Shown: one piece after another, positions 27,727 through 37,800 of the stretch
Layout of the letters: each line of letters starts with the position of its first letter
How positions within the stretch are numbered: position 1 is the stretch's first letter
Origin: Pirellulales bacterium
GTDB taxonomy: Bacteria; Planctomycetota; Planctomycetia; Pirellulales; JALHPA01
Direction of reading: 5' to 3'
DNA: 64,000 bases
Assembly: GCA_033762255.1 (NCBI GenBank)
Contig: JANRLT010000041.1
Location: 1 to 64,000, forward strand
Translations under genes and position numbers: made by a program
The notes under the pieces: model-generated
Database searches by the model: none
What the model saw: the letters and a program-made list of their open reading frames with translations, nothing else
What the model was told of the DNA's origin: nothing

Positions 27727-29805
27727 ATGCCACAGCGTCGCAAGGTTTCCCGTCAACGAATCTGCCAGCTTGAACGTTTGGAGTCCCGCTATAACTTGGC
27801 CGGGGTGGTCACGATCACTTATGACCCCGCCACGGGCGACCTCATGGCCACTGGGGATGCCGCCGGAAATGAGTTTACCGTCACGGATAATGGCGGCGGC
27901 TGGACCCTCACGGGACTTAATGGGACGCAGTTCCTGATGGAAGACGATATGGGGGGTGGCATGGGCATGCCCATGCCGGTGGACTCGCTCATGATCGGTT
28001 CGGTCGGGACCGCCACGCTGATGCTGGAGGACGGGGCGGATCTGGTAACCCTCGATGGCGTACAGATTGGCGCCGATCTGATTTTTGAAGGGGGATTGGG
28101 GAATGATGAACTGTTATTGACCAATGCCGTTTTTATCGGCGGCAATGGCAACATCAACATGGGTGACGGTAGCAATAAGCTGACAATCGAGTTGGATGTA
28201 TTCATCCAAGAGCAGCTAAACATTACCGGAGGGAGCGGCACCGACGACATTCTGATATCGGACTTGACTGTCACGGAGTTGATGACGATCTCGCCCAATG
28301 GAAATACCAACAACACGACGATTGTCAATGTCATTGTGGGAGAAACGTTTACCTATAACGGCGGGTCGCTGGTGGATAATGTGAATATCACGGATCTGTC
28401 AGTGTTGACGGCGGTGACCATTAATTTAGGAAATGGCATCAATGAATTGAATATAGGCGGGTTGGAAACCCTCGAATCCGAGCCAGGAGCGGGATTGGAC
28501 GTGTTCGGCGGGACCGGAGCGGATACCATCAATATCGATTCCGCGGAATTGTCCCTGGATTTGCTGATTAACGCGGGTAATGGCTTAAATAGCGTGACCG
28601 TGACCAACACCACGACGTTGGGACCGGCGAACATCACCACCGGCAATGGCGCGGATTTGATCTTTATTCAGGACTGCGAATTTTTCCGGGATGAAGTGGT
28701 CAACGACGTCGACGGAAATTTAAATATCTCCACCGGGAACGGCGCGAACGATATCACGGCCTATGGCGTGGAAGTCTGGGGCGATATCAATATCATCGGC
28801 GGCACAGGATTAGAAAAAGTGCTGATCTTTTCGGCGGTGACGGATGACGGCGACGGCGACGCCGACGATCATTTGATTATCAATGTCGGCAATGGCGGTT
28901 CGGACATGCGAATTACCAACGCCCTGATCAACGGCAACATTCAGATCACTGCCGCCAACGGGATCGATCAGATCCAAATGGGGCTGTATTTCTCCGTGGC
29001 CGAACCACCTCCTTTGACCGGCGATCTGGATGGCGACGGCGATGTGGACGGCGGTATGGTGGTGGTCGCGGGCTTTATGACCATCGACACCGGCAACGGG
29101 GCCGACGCCCTGGACATTGCCCTGGTGAATGTCTTTGAGGAAGTGTACATCGTAACCGGCGGATCCGCCGATAATATCCAAATCTACAACGTGGTCTGGA
29201 GCGGTGACTCTATCACGATTGACACCTCCACCACGATTGTCGACGATGTGGCCCTGGACAACGATTTGTTGAATATTGGCTATCTTTACTCGCCCATCAC
29301 TTTGCTAAACATCAATACCGGCGATTTTAGCGATCTGGTCAGTTTTTATGCCAGTGCGATCGGACGCACCCGCATCAATACCGGGGCCCTCCACGACACC
29401 GTGGCCATGTTTATCCACAACATCTTTGATGACCTGTTTATCGAGACCGGCACCGGCAGCGATACCGTCCGCATGGACAACTGCCTTTCTAATCTAAATT
29501 TCGGCATCCTGTATTACATCGATGCCAATAACGGTTATGACACGGTCCAGGTGAATGGCTCGATCATGGGCGAGCTAAGAATCCTGACCAGCACCGAAAA
29601 CGACCGCGTCACGATCACCGGCAATATTATGAAGGATTTCTTTGCGGAATTGGGCGAGGGAGAGCTGGACGAACTCTATATGGAATTGAATCAGATCGGC
29701 GGGTCGGGTCTGGCTAATGGTGGATCAGGCCGGACGGATCGCCTGGTCCAAGTCAACAACGCCTTTGGCGTCCGCAATACTATTGTTGGCTGGGAATTGC
29801 TATAA
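27727..29805 (+). CDS. Surface protein with LEPR-like N-terminus and beta-repeat body
   Basis: About 692 residues. The N-terminus (RRKVSRQRICQLERLESRYNLAG) resembles the planctomycete LEPRxLL-type extracellular anchor or sorting motif rather than a standard signal peptide. The body is made of short repeats of ~20-40 residues rich in Gly/Asn/Asp, such as INVGNGGSDM, ITGGSGTDDILI, NINTGDFSDLVSFY and IETGTGSDTVRMD, which suggest a right-handed parallel beta-helix with Ca-binding Asp turns (DGDGDADD, DLDGDGDVDGG). GTG at 27718 is an alternative start. It is monocistronic and followed by a hairpin at 29909. An adhesin or S-layer-like role is inference. Confidence 0.82.
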   Translation: MPQRRKVSRQRICQLERLESRYNLAGVVTITYDPATGDLMATGDAAGNEFTVTDNGGGWTLTGLNGTQFLMEDDMGGGMGMPMPVDSLMIGSVGTATLMLEDGADLVTLDGVQIGADLIFEGGLGNDELLLTNAVFIGGNGNINMGDGSNKLTIELDVFIQEQLNITGGSGTDDILISDLTVTELMTISPNGNTNNTTIVNVIVGETFTYNGGSLVDNVNITDLSVLTAVTINLGNGINELNIGGLETLESEPGAGLDVFGGTGADTINIDSAELSLDLLINAGNGLNSVTVTNTTTLGPANITTGNGADLIFIQDCEFFRDEVVNDVDGNLNISTGNGANDITAYGVEVWGDINIIGGTGLEKVLIFSAVTDDGDGDADDHLIINVGNGGSDMRITNALINGNIQITAANGIDQIQMGLYFSVAEPPPLTGDLDGDGDVDGGMVVVAGFMTIDTGNGADALDIALVNVFEEVYIVTGGSADNIQIYNVVWSGDSITIDTSTTIVDDVALDNDLLNIGYLYSPITLLNINTGDFSDLVSFYASAIGRTRINTGALHDTVAMFIHNIFDDLFIETGTGSDTVRMDNCLSNLNFGILYYIDANNGYDTVQVNGSIMGELRILTSTENDRVTITGNIMKDFFAELGEGELDELYMELNQIGGSGLANGGSGRTDRLVQVNNAFGVRNTIVGWELL

Positions 29806-29908
29806 GTTGTTTGGCAAGCGGCTGTCATTTATCACTATTGCGCCGCAGAATTAGACTCTCCCGCGCGCCGGTTCCGCTCCGGCAGGCCATGCTGTTCGTA
29901 CGCTTCTT

Positions 29909-29950
29909 GGGCCGGGTGGTGGATCATCCCCCGGCCCGCTATCATTTTTT
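29909..29950 (+). terminator. Terminator-like hairpin after beta-repeat gene
   Basis: Perfect 8-bp stem GGGCCGGG/CCCGGCCC with a 13-nt loop, followed by GCTATCATTTTTT. The T-run begins several bases after the stem, so efficiency is uncertain. The rest of the 335-bp gap to aroC shows no gene. Confidence 0.5.
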
Positions 29951-30140
29951 CGCGATCAACCAGGCCGCGTCGCGCGGGGGCAATTCAGTCTTTCCGAGTC
30001 CTGTTTGGCCTCAATGGATGTCTGCTAGCATGGCCTGACACGCTCTAGCCGCCCTATCGTGAATTCGGGGCCACCGTTAAAATAAATATCGATTTTCAGC
30101 CGCGCGGCGCGGGCTTCCTCTCTTTGCTATTTTGCCACTT

Positions 30141-31280
30141 ATGCTTCGTTATTGGACCGCCGGCGAATCCCACGGACAAGCCATGATCGCGCTTGTGGAC
30201 GGATTTCCAGCCGGCGTCACTCTCGATACCGCCCTTATCAATGATGAACTCCGCCGCCGTCAGGGGGGATATGGGCGTGGCGGCCGCCAGCGAATTGAAA
30301 CCGACACCGTGCAAATTTTGACCGGTGTGTGGCAGGGGACCTCCCTAGGGAGTCCCATTGCCCTGCAGGTTATCAACAAAGATTACAAACTGGAAAAGCT
30401 GGGCGACCTAGAGCGTCCTCGTCCCGGACATGGCGATTTGACCGGGGCGATAAAGTATTTAGGTTCGATTCGGGGAGTCTTGGAGCGGGCCAGTGCCCGG
30501 GAAACCGCCATGCGGGTGGCGGCTGGCGCGTTGGCTAAACTGCTTTTGCAAAATTTTGGCGTCACCGTTTTTGGCTATGTCGTGCAATTGGGCGAAATTG
30601 CCCTGCCGCCGCTGGCTGGCACTCCCGCGGAATTAGCGGCGCTGCGCGACAGCAGCGAAATCTATTCCCTTAACCCACCGCTTGATGAATCGGCAAAGGA
30701 ACTGATCGACAAAGTCGGCAAGGAGGGGGACACCCTGGGAGGAATCGTCGAAACGCGGGTAACCGGACTCCCCTTTGGCCTGGGAACGCACGCCCAATGG
30801 GATCGCAAGTTGGATGGTCGGCTGGCGCAGGCGGTGATGGCAGTGCAGGCGATCAAGGGGGTGGAGATAGGGCTAGGATTTGCCGCGGCGCGGCTGCGGG
30901 GTTCGCAGGTGCATGATCCGATCCAGTACGACGCGGCACAGGCCGATCAGCCGCACCTAGGATATGTGCGGCCGACGAATAACGCGGGCGGGTTGGAGGC
31001 GGGCATGACCAACGGGCAGCCGCTGGTGGTGCGGGCGGCGATGAAGCCGATCAGCACGCTGCGCAAGCCGTTGGATTCGATCAATCTGGCGACCAAAGAG
31101 CCGGAGGCCGCCGCCTACGAGCGGAGCGATGTCTGCGCTCTGTCGGCGGCGAGCGTCATCGTGGAAAACGTGATCGCCTTTGAGGTGGCCGCCGCCTTTG
31201 TGGAAAAATTTGGCGGTGACAGCCTGGTGGAAATGCTGGCCCGCCGCGATCTATTTATGCGGATGGCGCGGGATCGCTAG
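30141..31280 (+). CDS. aroC: Chorismate synthase
   Basis: Converts 5-enolpyruvylshikimate-3-phosphate to chorismate, the last step of the common aromatic pathway, in the cytoplasm with reduced FMN. 379 residues, normal for the family. Signatures: MLRYWTAGESHGQAM at the start, RRQGGYGRGGRQRIETD (~38-55), RPRPGHGDLTGAIKY (~95), GVLERASARETAMRVAAG (~117-134) and SDVCALSAASVIVENV near the C-terminus. ATG 30141 was chosen because the GESHG motif must be near the N-terminus; the TTG at 30132 only adds three residues. No neighbouring aromatic genes are present. Confidence 0.97.
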   Translation: MLRYWTAGESHGQAMIALVDGFPAGVTLDTALINDELRRRQGGYGRGGRQRIETDTVQILTGVWQGTSLGSPIALQVINKDYKLEKLGDLERPRPGHGDLTGAIKYLGSIRGVLERASARETAMRVAAGALAKLLLQNFGVTVFGYVVQLGEIALPPLAGTPAELAALRDSSEIYSLNPPLDESAKELIDKVGKEGDTLGGIVETRVTGLPFGLGTHAQWDRKLDGRLAQAVMAVQAIKGVEIGLGFAAARLRGSQVHDPIQYDAAQADQPHLGYVRPTNNAGGLEAGMTNGQPLVVRAAMKPISTLRKPLDSINLATKEPEAAAYERSDVCALSAASVIVENVIAFEVAAAFVEKFGGDSLVEMLARRDLFMRMARDR

Positions 31281-31325
31281 GGGGTTAGTGGACAAATCGC
31301 ATTTTTTAGGCACGGAATAACACGG

Positions 31326-32582
31326 ATGTTGCTCCTGCAAGAAGACACTCGTCGCTGGATGTGCCGCTGGAGCTGGCTGCTGCTGGGGTTGCTCCCCACC
31401 TGCGTGACCTTGGCCTACAGTTTGCAAAATCTTACCGGTCTTTCTCGGAACGCCGCCGCGGGGGAATTAACCGCGCTTTTAGGTTGGCAGACCACTTGCC
31501 GGGAAGTGCGAAGATTGCTGCCCGACAAGGCCGAATACCTGGACGTGCGCTGCATTGATCCCGAATCGGGGATTTGCGTGGCGGAGATCTCGCGCTTAAC
31601 CCTGCATAAGGCGGGCAATCTGTGGCTGGCAAACATTCCCCGGGCCACGCTGCGATGGCATGCAACAGCGGATTGGCGCGTGTTGCTTTTCGACGGTCCG
31701 CCACGCACAAAAACTTTATCAAGCCGGGTGATCCTGGCCATCGACAATTTAACCATTCAAAACGCGGGAAAACGCGAGTTGAATTTAGAGCAGGTGCTCA
31801 TTCGGCAGGAACAAACAAGCGATGGCGGCCTGTGGCATTTGACAACAGGGACCGGGCCGACACGGACGCCGGGGGTGGATATCGCCCTCAGGCAACCCGT
31901 CCGCGCCACGGCGGAAAATACCGGAGATCAGGCCCTGACCCGCGAAAGGGAACTAACGGCAAATTCCTCTCGGTTGCCGCTGCCGCTATCATTGTGCGGC
32001 TCGGAGCTGGCGGAAATGCTAGGCCCCGCGGCCACCTTTACCGGCAAAGTCGAGTTGCGGCATGGCCGGGATGGTTGGAGCGGCACCATCCGGGGGAGCC
32101 TGGAGGAGATCGATTTAGCAACGGCGGTGGGGGAGCCTTTTGCCCAGCGATTGACCGGACGGGCGACGCTGCTGCTGGACGAACTGCGCTTAGAACGGGG
32201 AAGGATCCAATCCGCGAGTTTGGGCGTGCGGGCCAGCATCGAGCAAATGCATAGCCAGCTAGCCGCGTCGCTAGCGGCCACGCTGCATGGGTCGCTAGCG
32301 CGGGGGGCGGATCCAGGGCGGGTGATTCTGGAAAACGTCATTTGTGATGCGCAGATTCGGCTGCGTCCGGGAAGATTGCAAGTACGGGGTATGCTACCCC
32401 GGGGGGGAATTCTGGCGGACGCGAACGGGCAAATTTTGGCAGAACCAGCGGGTCCCTTGGCCGAGCCGGGATTGTTAATCAAAGCGCTGGCGCCGCCGGA
32501 TATGCCACTTGTCCCAATCTTACCCGCCACCGCCGCTTGGCTGGCCCGCTTGCCCCAGGCGGCTCAAGAGACACGGCAATAA
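31326..32582 (+). CDS. Membrane-anchored hypothetical protein
   Basis: 418 residues with one N-terminal membrane segment (WSWLLLGLLPTCVTLAYSL, ~15-33) and a large, beta-rich periplasmic part. Repeating amphipathic strands (VAEISRLTLHKAGNLWLANI; LAIDNLTIQNAGKRELNLEQVLI) resemble AsmA/DUF748-like proteins that span the envelope, but the match is by feel only. It starts 45 nt after aroC with no visible terminator between, so it may be co-transcribed. No catalytic motif is seen. Confidence 0.7.
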   Translation: MLLLQEDTRRWMCRWSWLLLGLLPTCVTLAYSLQNLTGLSRNAAAGELTALLGWQTTCREVRRLLPDKAEYLDVRCIDPESGICVAEISRLTLHKAGNLWLANIPRATLRWHATADWRVLLFDGPPRTKTLSSRVILAIDNLTIQNAGKRELNLEQVLIRQEQTSDGGLWHLTTGTGPTRTPGVDIALRQPVRATAENTGDQALTRERELTANSSRLPLPLSLCGSELAEMLGPAATFTGKVELRHGRDGWSGTIRGSLEEIDLATAVGEPFAQRLTGRATLLLDELRLERGRIQSASLGVRASIEQMHSQLAASLAATLHGSLARGADPGRVILENVICDAQIRLRPGRLQVRGMLPRGGILADANGQILAEPAGPLAEPGLLIKALAPPDMPLVPILPATAAWLARLPQAAQETRQ

Positions 32583-32640
32583 AACAGCTGTAAGCCGTAA
32601 GTGCTTTCTCAAGGCATCGTTGGCGAATTAGCCACTTATC

Positions 32641-32735
32641 GCTAACCCACGGTAAGGGCCACAAAAAACCGTGGGCTAGCGCCCAGTGGTTGATTTGTAT
32701 AACTCAAATCTTTGGCTGTGACAAAGCACTAGGCT
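32641..32735. repeat. Dispersed hairpin-plus-tail element, copy 2
   Basis: GCTAACCCACGG (32641-32652) and CCGTGGGCTAGCGCCC (32669-32684) form the stem, followed by a tail with AACTCAAATCTTT and CTGTGACAAAGC. The right stem arm is the exact complement of the left arm of copy 1 at 7234. It lies between convergent genes. Confidence 0.75.
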
Positions 32736-35700
32736 GACGCCACACGCGACCGCACACTCCACCACAGTGACCGGGGTAGTGTCCCCAGGAGTATGATCCC
32801 CATGAGCGCCGCGTCAAAAATAAGCATCTTAAGCAATACCCCCTCGGTAAAGCCGTAGCTATGCAGCCCGACTCCTAGTTCGTTGGTGCCAAAGTACGAC
32901 CAAGCGGTCACCACCCCGCCAAAAATTGACAGTAGGGCCACGCCCCGATCCTGGACCATTCCTCCCCAGCGGGCATGCAGCACGATAGCGTTCCACAGCA
33001 CGATAATAAACGCGCCGTTTTCCTTGGGATCCCACCCCCAAAAGCGGCCCCACGAGTCATCCGCCCACAGTCCACCCAGCACGGTACCGATAAAGCTGAA
33101 AAGGATCGCAAAGCAAAGGGTGCCATAGATCATCTGGCTGAGCTTCTTTTCTTGTGATTCCTTTAGCAGTGGGGTGCAAATGCCCGCCAAGACAAAGACC
33201 GCGCCAAACGCCCCGGCCAACCCGGTAGCCGCGTAGCCCAGGGCGACGGTGGTGACATGCGTCGCCAGCCAAAAGTTAGTGTCCAAGACCGCCTGCATGA
33301 CGCCCATGGTGTCGCCCCCTGTTTTGGACCAATCGGCAATATCGCCATACAGCCCCGTGGAAATCAAAATGGTAAAAAAGCCCATCAGCGCGGCGACAAA
33401 ATTCCCCAGGTGCGTGCGGGAAAACCATTCCAGGGCCAGGGCCAGGATCACACAGCCGCAGCCGATAAAAATCGCGGAGGAATACAAATTAGTCACCGGC
33501 GGTCGGCCGGATAGATACACCCGGATGGACAGCCCGATCAAATGCATGGTTAACACGCCGAGGAGAAACCAGAATACGCCGGATTGCAGGCCCTTGCCCC
33601 AGGTGGTGTCGGCGAATAAGAATCCAGCCAGGGCCAGCACGCCGCCGATCAAATACAGGATCATGGCGGTGGAGAAGGGATTCCAGTGGTTGTACCAGGC
33701 TTCGGTTTCGAGCGCGGCGGGGTCGTAGTTGGCGGAGTTGAACCTGTGCCCGGCCAACATTTGCCGATAATCGGCGACCGCCTGGTTAAAGGCGGCGGGT
33801 TGGTTGGCCGCATACGCCGCCAGAATGGACTGGAACTTCTTGGCAAAGGGATTTTCCCCGCCAGCGGGACGCAGAACTTTGCGCATTTCTTCCAATTCCT
33901 GGACCACCGCTAGCGGCAGCAGTTCCTGCTCAAACAAGTCGGTCGTGGGAAGATACCCATCTGTTTTTAACAGCACATTGAGCGCGCTGGCGGTCAATTT
34001 TTGTTGCTCGCTGATTTTTTTCAGGTTTTCCGCCCCGAATTCCGCTGGAATTTCATAAGGAATGAATTGCGGCTTTTGCAGGCTGATATCTTGCAGGTTG
34101 TTAAAGTGCATCAACAGGCCAACATCCCCCACCATCTTGGGCGGTATCGCTTGGCGCAGTTGGGCCAGATCGATCTCCCGCGGCGGGATCACTCCCGACT
34201 TTAACGCGTTGACCACGCCCAACCGCACGTTCAATTCCATCGCTTTGCGTTCGGTGGTGGTATAGTCGCGCAGGTCCTTGCCCTGGGCGCTGTGGGTGTA
34301 TTTATCCAGGTTGGCCAGGTTTTTAAAGACTTCGGCCAGGGAGTAAAAATGTTTTTCGCGCCGTTCGAGCTTTAGTTCGTCCAAAATTTGATCGTTTTCG
34401 ATATAGATAAAGCGTTGATCGGCAAAATCATGGGAGCCAGTGTAGAGGTCCAAGAGCCAGCGTATCGCCGGCTGGGTTTTGTCATTGGTGTCTTTGAAAT
34501 TTTCCCGCCGCGAGATAATCGTCAGGGCGTTCCGTGCCAAGGAGTCAAAGGGCTTCATCCGCCCCATGAACACCGCGGGAAGCTTGCCAAATTCGCGCAG
34601 GTTCATTTCTTGGGCGGTATCCACCGCTGGTTGCCGCGAGATAACTAGCGATAACCCCATCACCGCCAGGGCCAACGCGCCCCCCGCCACCCCTGACCAG
34701 AATGTCAGCGGCGAAAACCACGCGCGGGGTCGGACTGCCGCGACGGGGGCTTCTTGCCGATGCAGGTAACGCAACAGCGTCACCAAAAAGTGAAACATCA
34801 ACCCCGTTCCCACGATCATGCAGGCCAGATAGGGGATCATCCAGGAGGTATTTTCCACGATTTGCAGGCTGGTGAATTCCGCCCCGTAAATGGGGTCGCG
34901 GGTATAGCCCGATTGATAAAAAGTTTCTCCCGCGTGCCGCAGGGGATCGTTCATCTTGATATGCTTGGCCCGTATCGGCTGGCCGACAGGATCAAACATT
35001 TCAATGTCCGAGGAATAATTGCGAGCGGTTTTGCTGCCTAAGTAATTATCCCCCCGCACTTCCGAGACGTACAGCGCATAAGGTTTGTAATCCCGGGCAA
35101 ATTGCAGGTTAAGATCGTAGGGCTTGCCGTCAAGCTCCACGCGCCGCGGCGTAAACGGGGAGGACTCGCCGCGCCCCAGGTTTTCGTAGGGAGTGGCATA
35201 ATACTGGCTGGCCCGCAGCGCCTGCCAATACGTCCCCAGCGGCGTCGTGGCGCCCGGCGCAAACAGCCGCACTTTGACCGCGGGCGTGTTGACCTCTCCC
35301 CCGCCGGTCCCTGTCACGGCGGGGACTTGCTGCGGTTTCACGTACAGCGTTTCGCGGCCATTAATAAACTGCAGGCCGCTGGCGGCGTCACCGGGCTGCC
35401 GCATGTCCACGGTGGCATTGACGAAAAATTCCTCGACTTCGATTTCCAGGGGCAGGTTCGGGTCTTGAATTCGCGATTTGTTGTTGTAGGCCGCCTGCAA
35501 GCGACTGGCGGGGACGCGGATCACTTCAAACTTTTCCGGGTTTTGCGGATCCACATGCGTCAGGGTCAGTTCCGTTTTATTCAAATTATAGGCCACATAG
35601 TTATAGCCCCCTTCCGCGATATCCATTTTCCATTCGGTGTGAAACGCATACACAATCAATTCATTCACCAGCAGCAGCATCAGCCCCGAATGCAACAACA

Positions 35701-36604
35701 CCACCCCCGCGCGCTTGCTAAATAAAAACCAGCAGCCCGAAAGCAAAATTCCCCCCGCGATTGTCGCCTTGATCAGTTGCCACAAAATACGGGAAGAGTT
35801 GTCGTTCACCGGCGGATCACCGATGGCCACCAGCCAGCAAAACAGCGCAAAGGTCAACACCCCCGCCCCGCCAATCAAACACTTTTCGATGAATTGCCGC
35901 TTGTCCAAAGCCACCACCAAATAGCCCGCCATCGCCCACAGCGCCGCCAGCCCAATCTTGATCCCCAGCCATAATACTCGATACGGCTGTCCCCCGGCGT
36001 CGTCGATATAGCTATCCACGTGGGTGACAATGACCATCAGGCTAAATACCGTCCCTAGGGCGATCAGGCCCAACCCGGCCCCCAATTTCCAGCCACGGGC
36101 CTGCGTGCGAAATTTTAACCCATGCGCGGCCAGCAGATTGAGGGCCATCAGCACGCCCAGCGTCATCCCGCCCGGAAAGGGAAAGGCAAAGCCATCGGCG
36201 AAAGTATTGCGCCACCATTCCAGCGGAACCAGGTCCCGCCAACTGTCGCGGGTCGCTTTTTCCCAGTCCTCCACTTGCTTGGTCAGGTTAAATTCTTGCC
36301 CAAAGAGCTGGGTCTTGGCAAAAAATGACTCCGGGACCAGATCGCCCAACTGCACCCAGGCGATCGGCGTGCGAAAGTACTGTCCCACCGCGACAAAAGT
36401 TTCTTTGCGCCATTGGGCCAGTGTTCCCAAAAAGACCAGGATCACGGTAAGGCTCAAGAGCACCACGGTCAGCCGCAACGAGGCCAGACCCTGCAAACTC
36501 GCCAGCCAAAATGGGGTGGCCGCAGTCCGTGTGCGAATAGGGGTCGCCACTTCGACGGCGGGCTGGGACTTGAGGGCGGTTAAGGGGAGGGCTTGGGTGG
36601 CCAT
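32729..36604 (-). CDS. Fused ResB-CcsA cytochrome c biogenesis protein
   Basis: System II haem export and ligation to apocytochromes c, in the cytoplasmic membrane. The 1291-residue protein joins a ResB half (membrane segments near 38-60, 142-162, 178-200 and 230-300; periplasmic domain ~330-600) to a CcsA half. The join has a further membrane segment (~665-690) and a ~270-residue extracytoplasmic insert. The C-terminal CcsA part carries the tryptophan-rich haem-handling motif WADDSWGRFWGWDPKENG (~1178-1195) and a flanking histidine in WLATHVTTVALGYAATG. It would mature the di-haem PSD1 protein in this window. The large middle insert is longer than in plastid-type CcsA. Identity is clear from the WWD motif. 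Confidence 0.93.
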   Translation of the reverse strand: MATQALPLTALKSQPAVEVATPIRTRTAATPFWLASLQGLASLRLTVVLLSLTVILVFLGTLAQWRKETFVAVGQYFRTPIAWVQLGDLVPESFFAKTQLFGQEFNLTKQVEDWEKATRDSWRDLVPLEWWRNTFADGFAFPFPGGMTLGVLMALNLLAAHGLKFRTQARGWKLGAGLGLIALGTVFSLMVIVTHVDSYIDDAGGQPYRVLWLGIKIGLAALWAMAGYLVVALDKRQFIEKCLIGGAGVLTFALFCWLVAIGDPPVNDNSSRILWQLIKATIAGGILLSGCWFLFSKRAGVVLLHSGLMLLLVNELIVYAFHTEWKMDIAEGGYNYVAYNLNKTELTLTHVDPQNPEKFEVIRVPASRLQAAYNNKSRIQDPNLPLEIEVEEFFVNATVDMRQPGDAASGLQFINGRETLYVKPQQVPAVTGTGGGEVNTPAVKVRLFAPGATTPLGTYWQALRASQYYATPYENLGRGESSPFTPRRVELDGKPYDLNLQFARDYKPYALYVSEVRGDNYLGSKTARNYSSDIEMFDPVGQPIRAKHIKMNDPLRHAGETFYQSGYTRDPIYGAEFTSLQIVENTSWMIPYLACMIVGTGLMFHFLVTLLRYLHRQEAPVAAVRPRAWFSPLTFWSGVAGGALALAVMGLSLVISRQPAVDTAQEMNLREFGKLPAVFMGRMKPFDSLARNALTIISRRENFKDTNDKTQPAIRWLLDLYTGSHDFADQRFIYIENDQILDELKLERREKHFYSLAEVFKNLANLDKYTHSAQGKDLRDYTTTERKAMELNVRLGVVNALKSGVIPPREIDLAQLRQAIPPKMVGDVGLLMHFNNLQDISLQKPQFIPYEIPAEFGAENLKKISEQQKLTASALNVLLKTDGYLPTTDLFEQELLPLAVVQELEEMRKVLRPAGGENPFAKKFQSILAAYAANQPAAFNQAVADYRQMLAGHRFNSANYDPAALETEAWYNHWNPFSTAMILYLIGGVLALAGFLFADTTWGKGLQSGVFWFLLGVLTMHLIGLSIRVYLSGRPPVTNLYSSAIFIGCGCVILALALEWFSRTHLGNFVAALMGFFTILISTGLYGDIADWSKTGGDTMGVMQAVLDTNFWLATHVTTVALGYAATGLAGAFGAVFVLAGICTPLLKESQEKKLSQMIYGTLCFAILFSFIGTVLGGLWADDSWGRFWGWDPKENGAFIIVLWNAIVLHARWGGMVQDRGVALLSIFGGVVTAWSYFGTNELGVGLHSYGFTEGVLLKMLIFDAALMGIILLGTLPRSLWWSVRSRVASA

Positions 36605-36678
36605 AGCAATGGTATTGTTAAGGATCGATTCAAATTGAAAATGCCAGGCACGGGGTATAAATCTAGATCAACGACGGC

Positions 36679-37467
36679 TTAGGGATTGCTGACCGGCGCG
36701 GGGTTACTGGGCGGATTCAAACCAGCGGGACGGCGCCCGGTAAACTTTCCCGCTTGATCAAAGAGGGTGACCGTGGCGCTGGGTGATTTTATGATGATGG
36801 AATTTTGGGGAAGTTCCGCGGAGGTAAGGGGTGGTTGTTGAAACTGGCTCCGCCAGCGGTTGATGTTTTGGAGCGTGGCCTCGTTCCAATCGCCGGTATA
36901 GGAAAGCTCCGATACGGCAATTTCCAGCGGTTGGCTGCCGATTTGCCAGCGGATCTTGGCCACCCCGCCAAAACCATCCTCATACGGTTCTACGTTCCAA
37001 CCCGCGGGAAGTTTCCACGCGGGCAGGTTGTTGCTAATTTGCCCCGGATCCACGCTTTTCAAAAAATCCTGAAATGTCTCCGTGGCTTGGGCCACTATTT
37101 CCGGCGGTCCCAGCAATTTAAAACTGTAATAGCGGGGTTTTTCGGGGACGGGGACCAGAGCCGCCAACATTCGTAAAGGGGCCGCGGATGCCGCGGCTGA
37201 TGGTGCTTCTTTGCCCGGTTCACCCAGGAATGACTGCACTCCCTGGATAAATTGCTGATCTTGGGCTCGTCGTTTTTGGTTCAGCTCTTGCTGAATTGCC
37301 TTGGCCCGCGCGGGGGCCGGGACCATGACGACTTCGCGGGTAATCGGTTCTTCGCCACAGCCATTACAGACCAGACAGGCCGCCAAACACCACCACAACC
37401 CCGCCAAAGGTAGCCGGGGAGTCATGCTTAATAGCGGGCCGATCATCGGGCGTGGCGGGGATCGCAT
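36679..37467 (-). CDS. Putative lipoprotein near cytochrome maturation gene
   Basis: About 262 residues with an N-terminal hydrophobic stretch (LAGLWWCLAACLVCNGCGEE) containing lipobox-like Cys residues. A Lys/Arg/Gln-rich helical linker (~50-85) precedes a single folded domain (~110-245; RYYSFKLLGPPEIVAQATETF, VEPYEDGFGGVAKIRWQIG, ISELSYTGDW-like strand, INRWRSQFQ). Several in-frame starts exist (ATG 37467, 37446, 37425; GTG 37500) and none has a clear ribosome-binding site. It lies directly upstream of the ResB-CcsA gene (74 nt), so a role with exported redox proteins is possible. Function unknown. Confidence 0.72.
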   Translation of the reverse strand: MRSPPRPMIGPLLSMTPRLPLAGLWWCLAACLVCNGCGEEPITREVVMVPAPARAKAIQQELNQKRRAQDQQFIQGVQSFLGEPGKEAPSAAASAAPLRMLAALVPVPEKPRYYSFKLLGPPEIVAQATETFQDFLKSVDPGQISNNLPAWKLPAGWNVEPYEDGFGGVAKIRWQIGSQPLEIAVSELSYTGDWNEATLQNINRWRSQFQQPPLTSAELPQNSIIIKSPSATVTLFDQAGKFTGRRPAGLNPPSNPAPVSNP

Positions 37468-37800
37468 GGAGAGTGCGGCGGTGGTTAGGGATCGATACAC
37501 GAAAAAGTACTCCCCCCCGAGGGCATGTCAGCGGGACTGGCATCTTGAGCGGGGGCCAGGGCCTGCCGCCACGCGAATGTCGCGGCAAACCATATCAGCG
37601 CGTCGGGCAAATAAAGGCGGGTCCCGGAATTGCCTTAGGCTAAACAGTAGTTATGCGCTATGGCGGCCTCCCCCACAACGATTCCAGGAAGGAGTGATCT
37701 CCTATCCTGATTATAAGACAACTCTCGAAAGAGACCTAGTCACCCGCGGGAAAATCAATTTCGCGGGAAAAAAACGCCCAAGAGAGAGCCTGGGCCTGAA
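37468..37800. other. Intergenic region, nothing recognised
   Basis: About 330 bp between two minus-strand lipoprotein genes. No convincing coding frame, terminator or promoter was found by eye. Confidence 0.4.
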
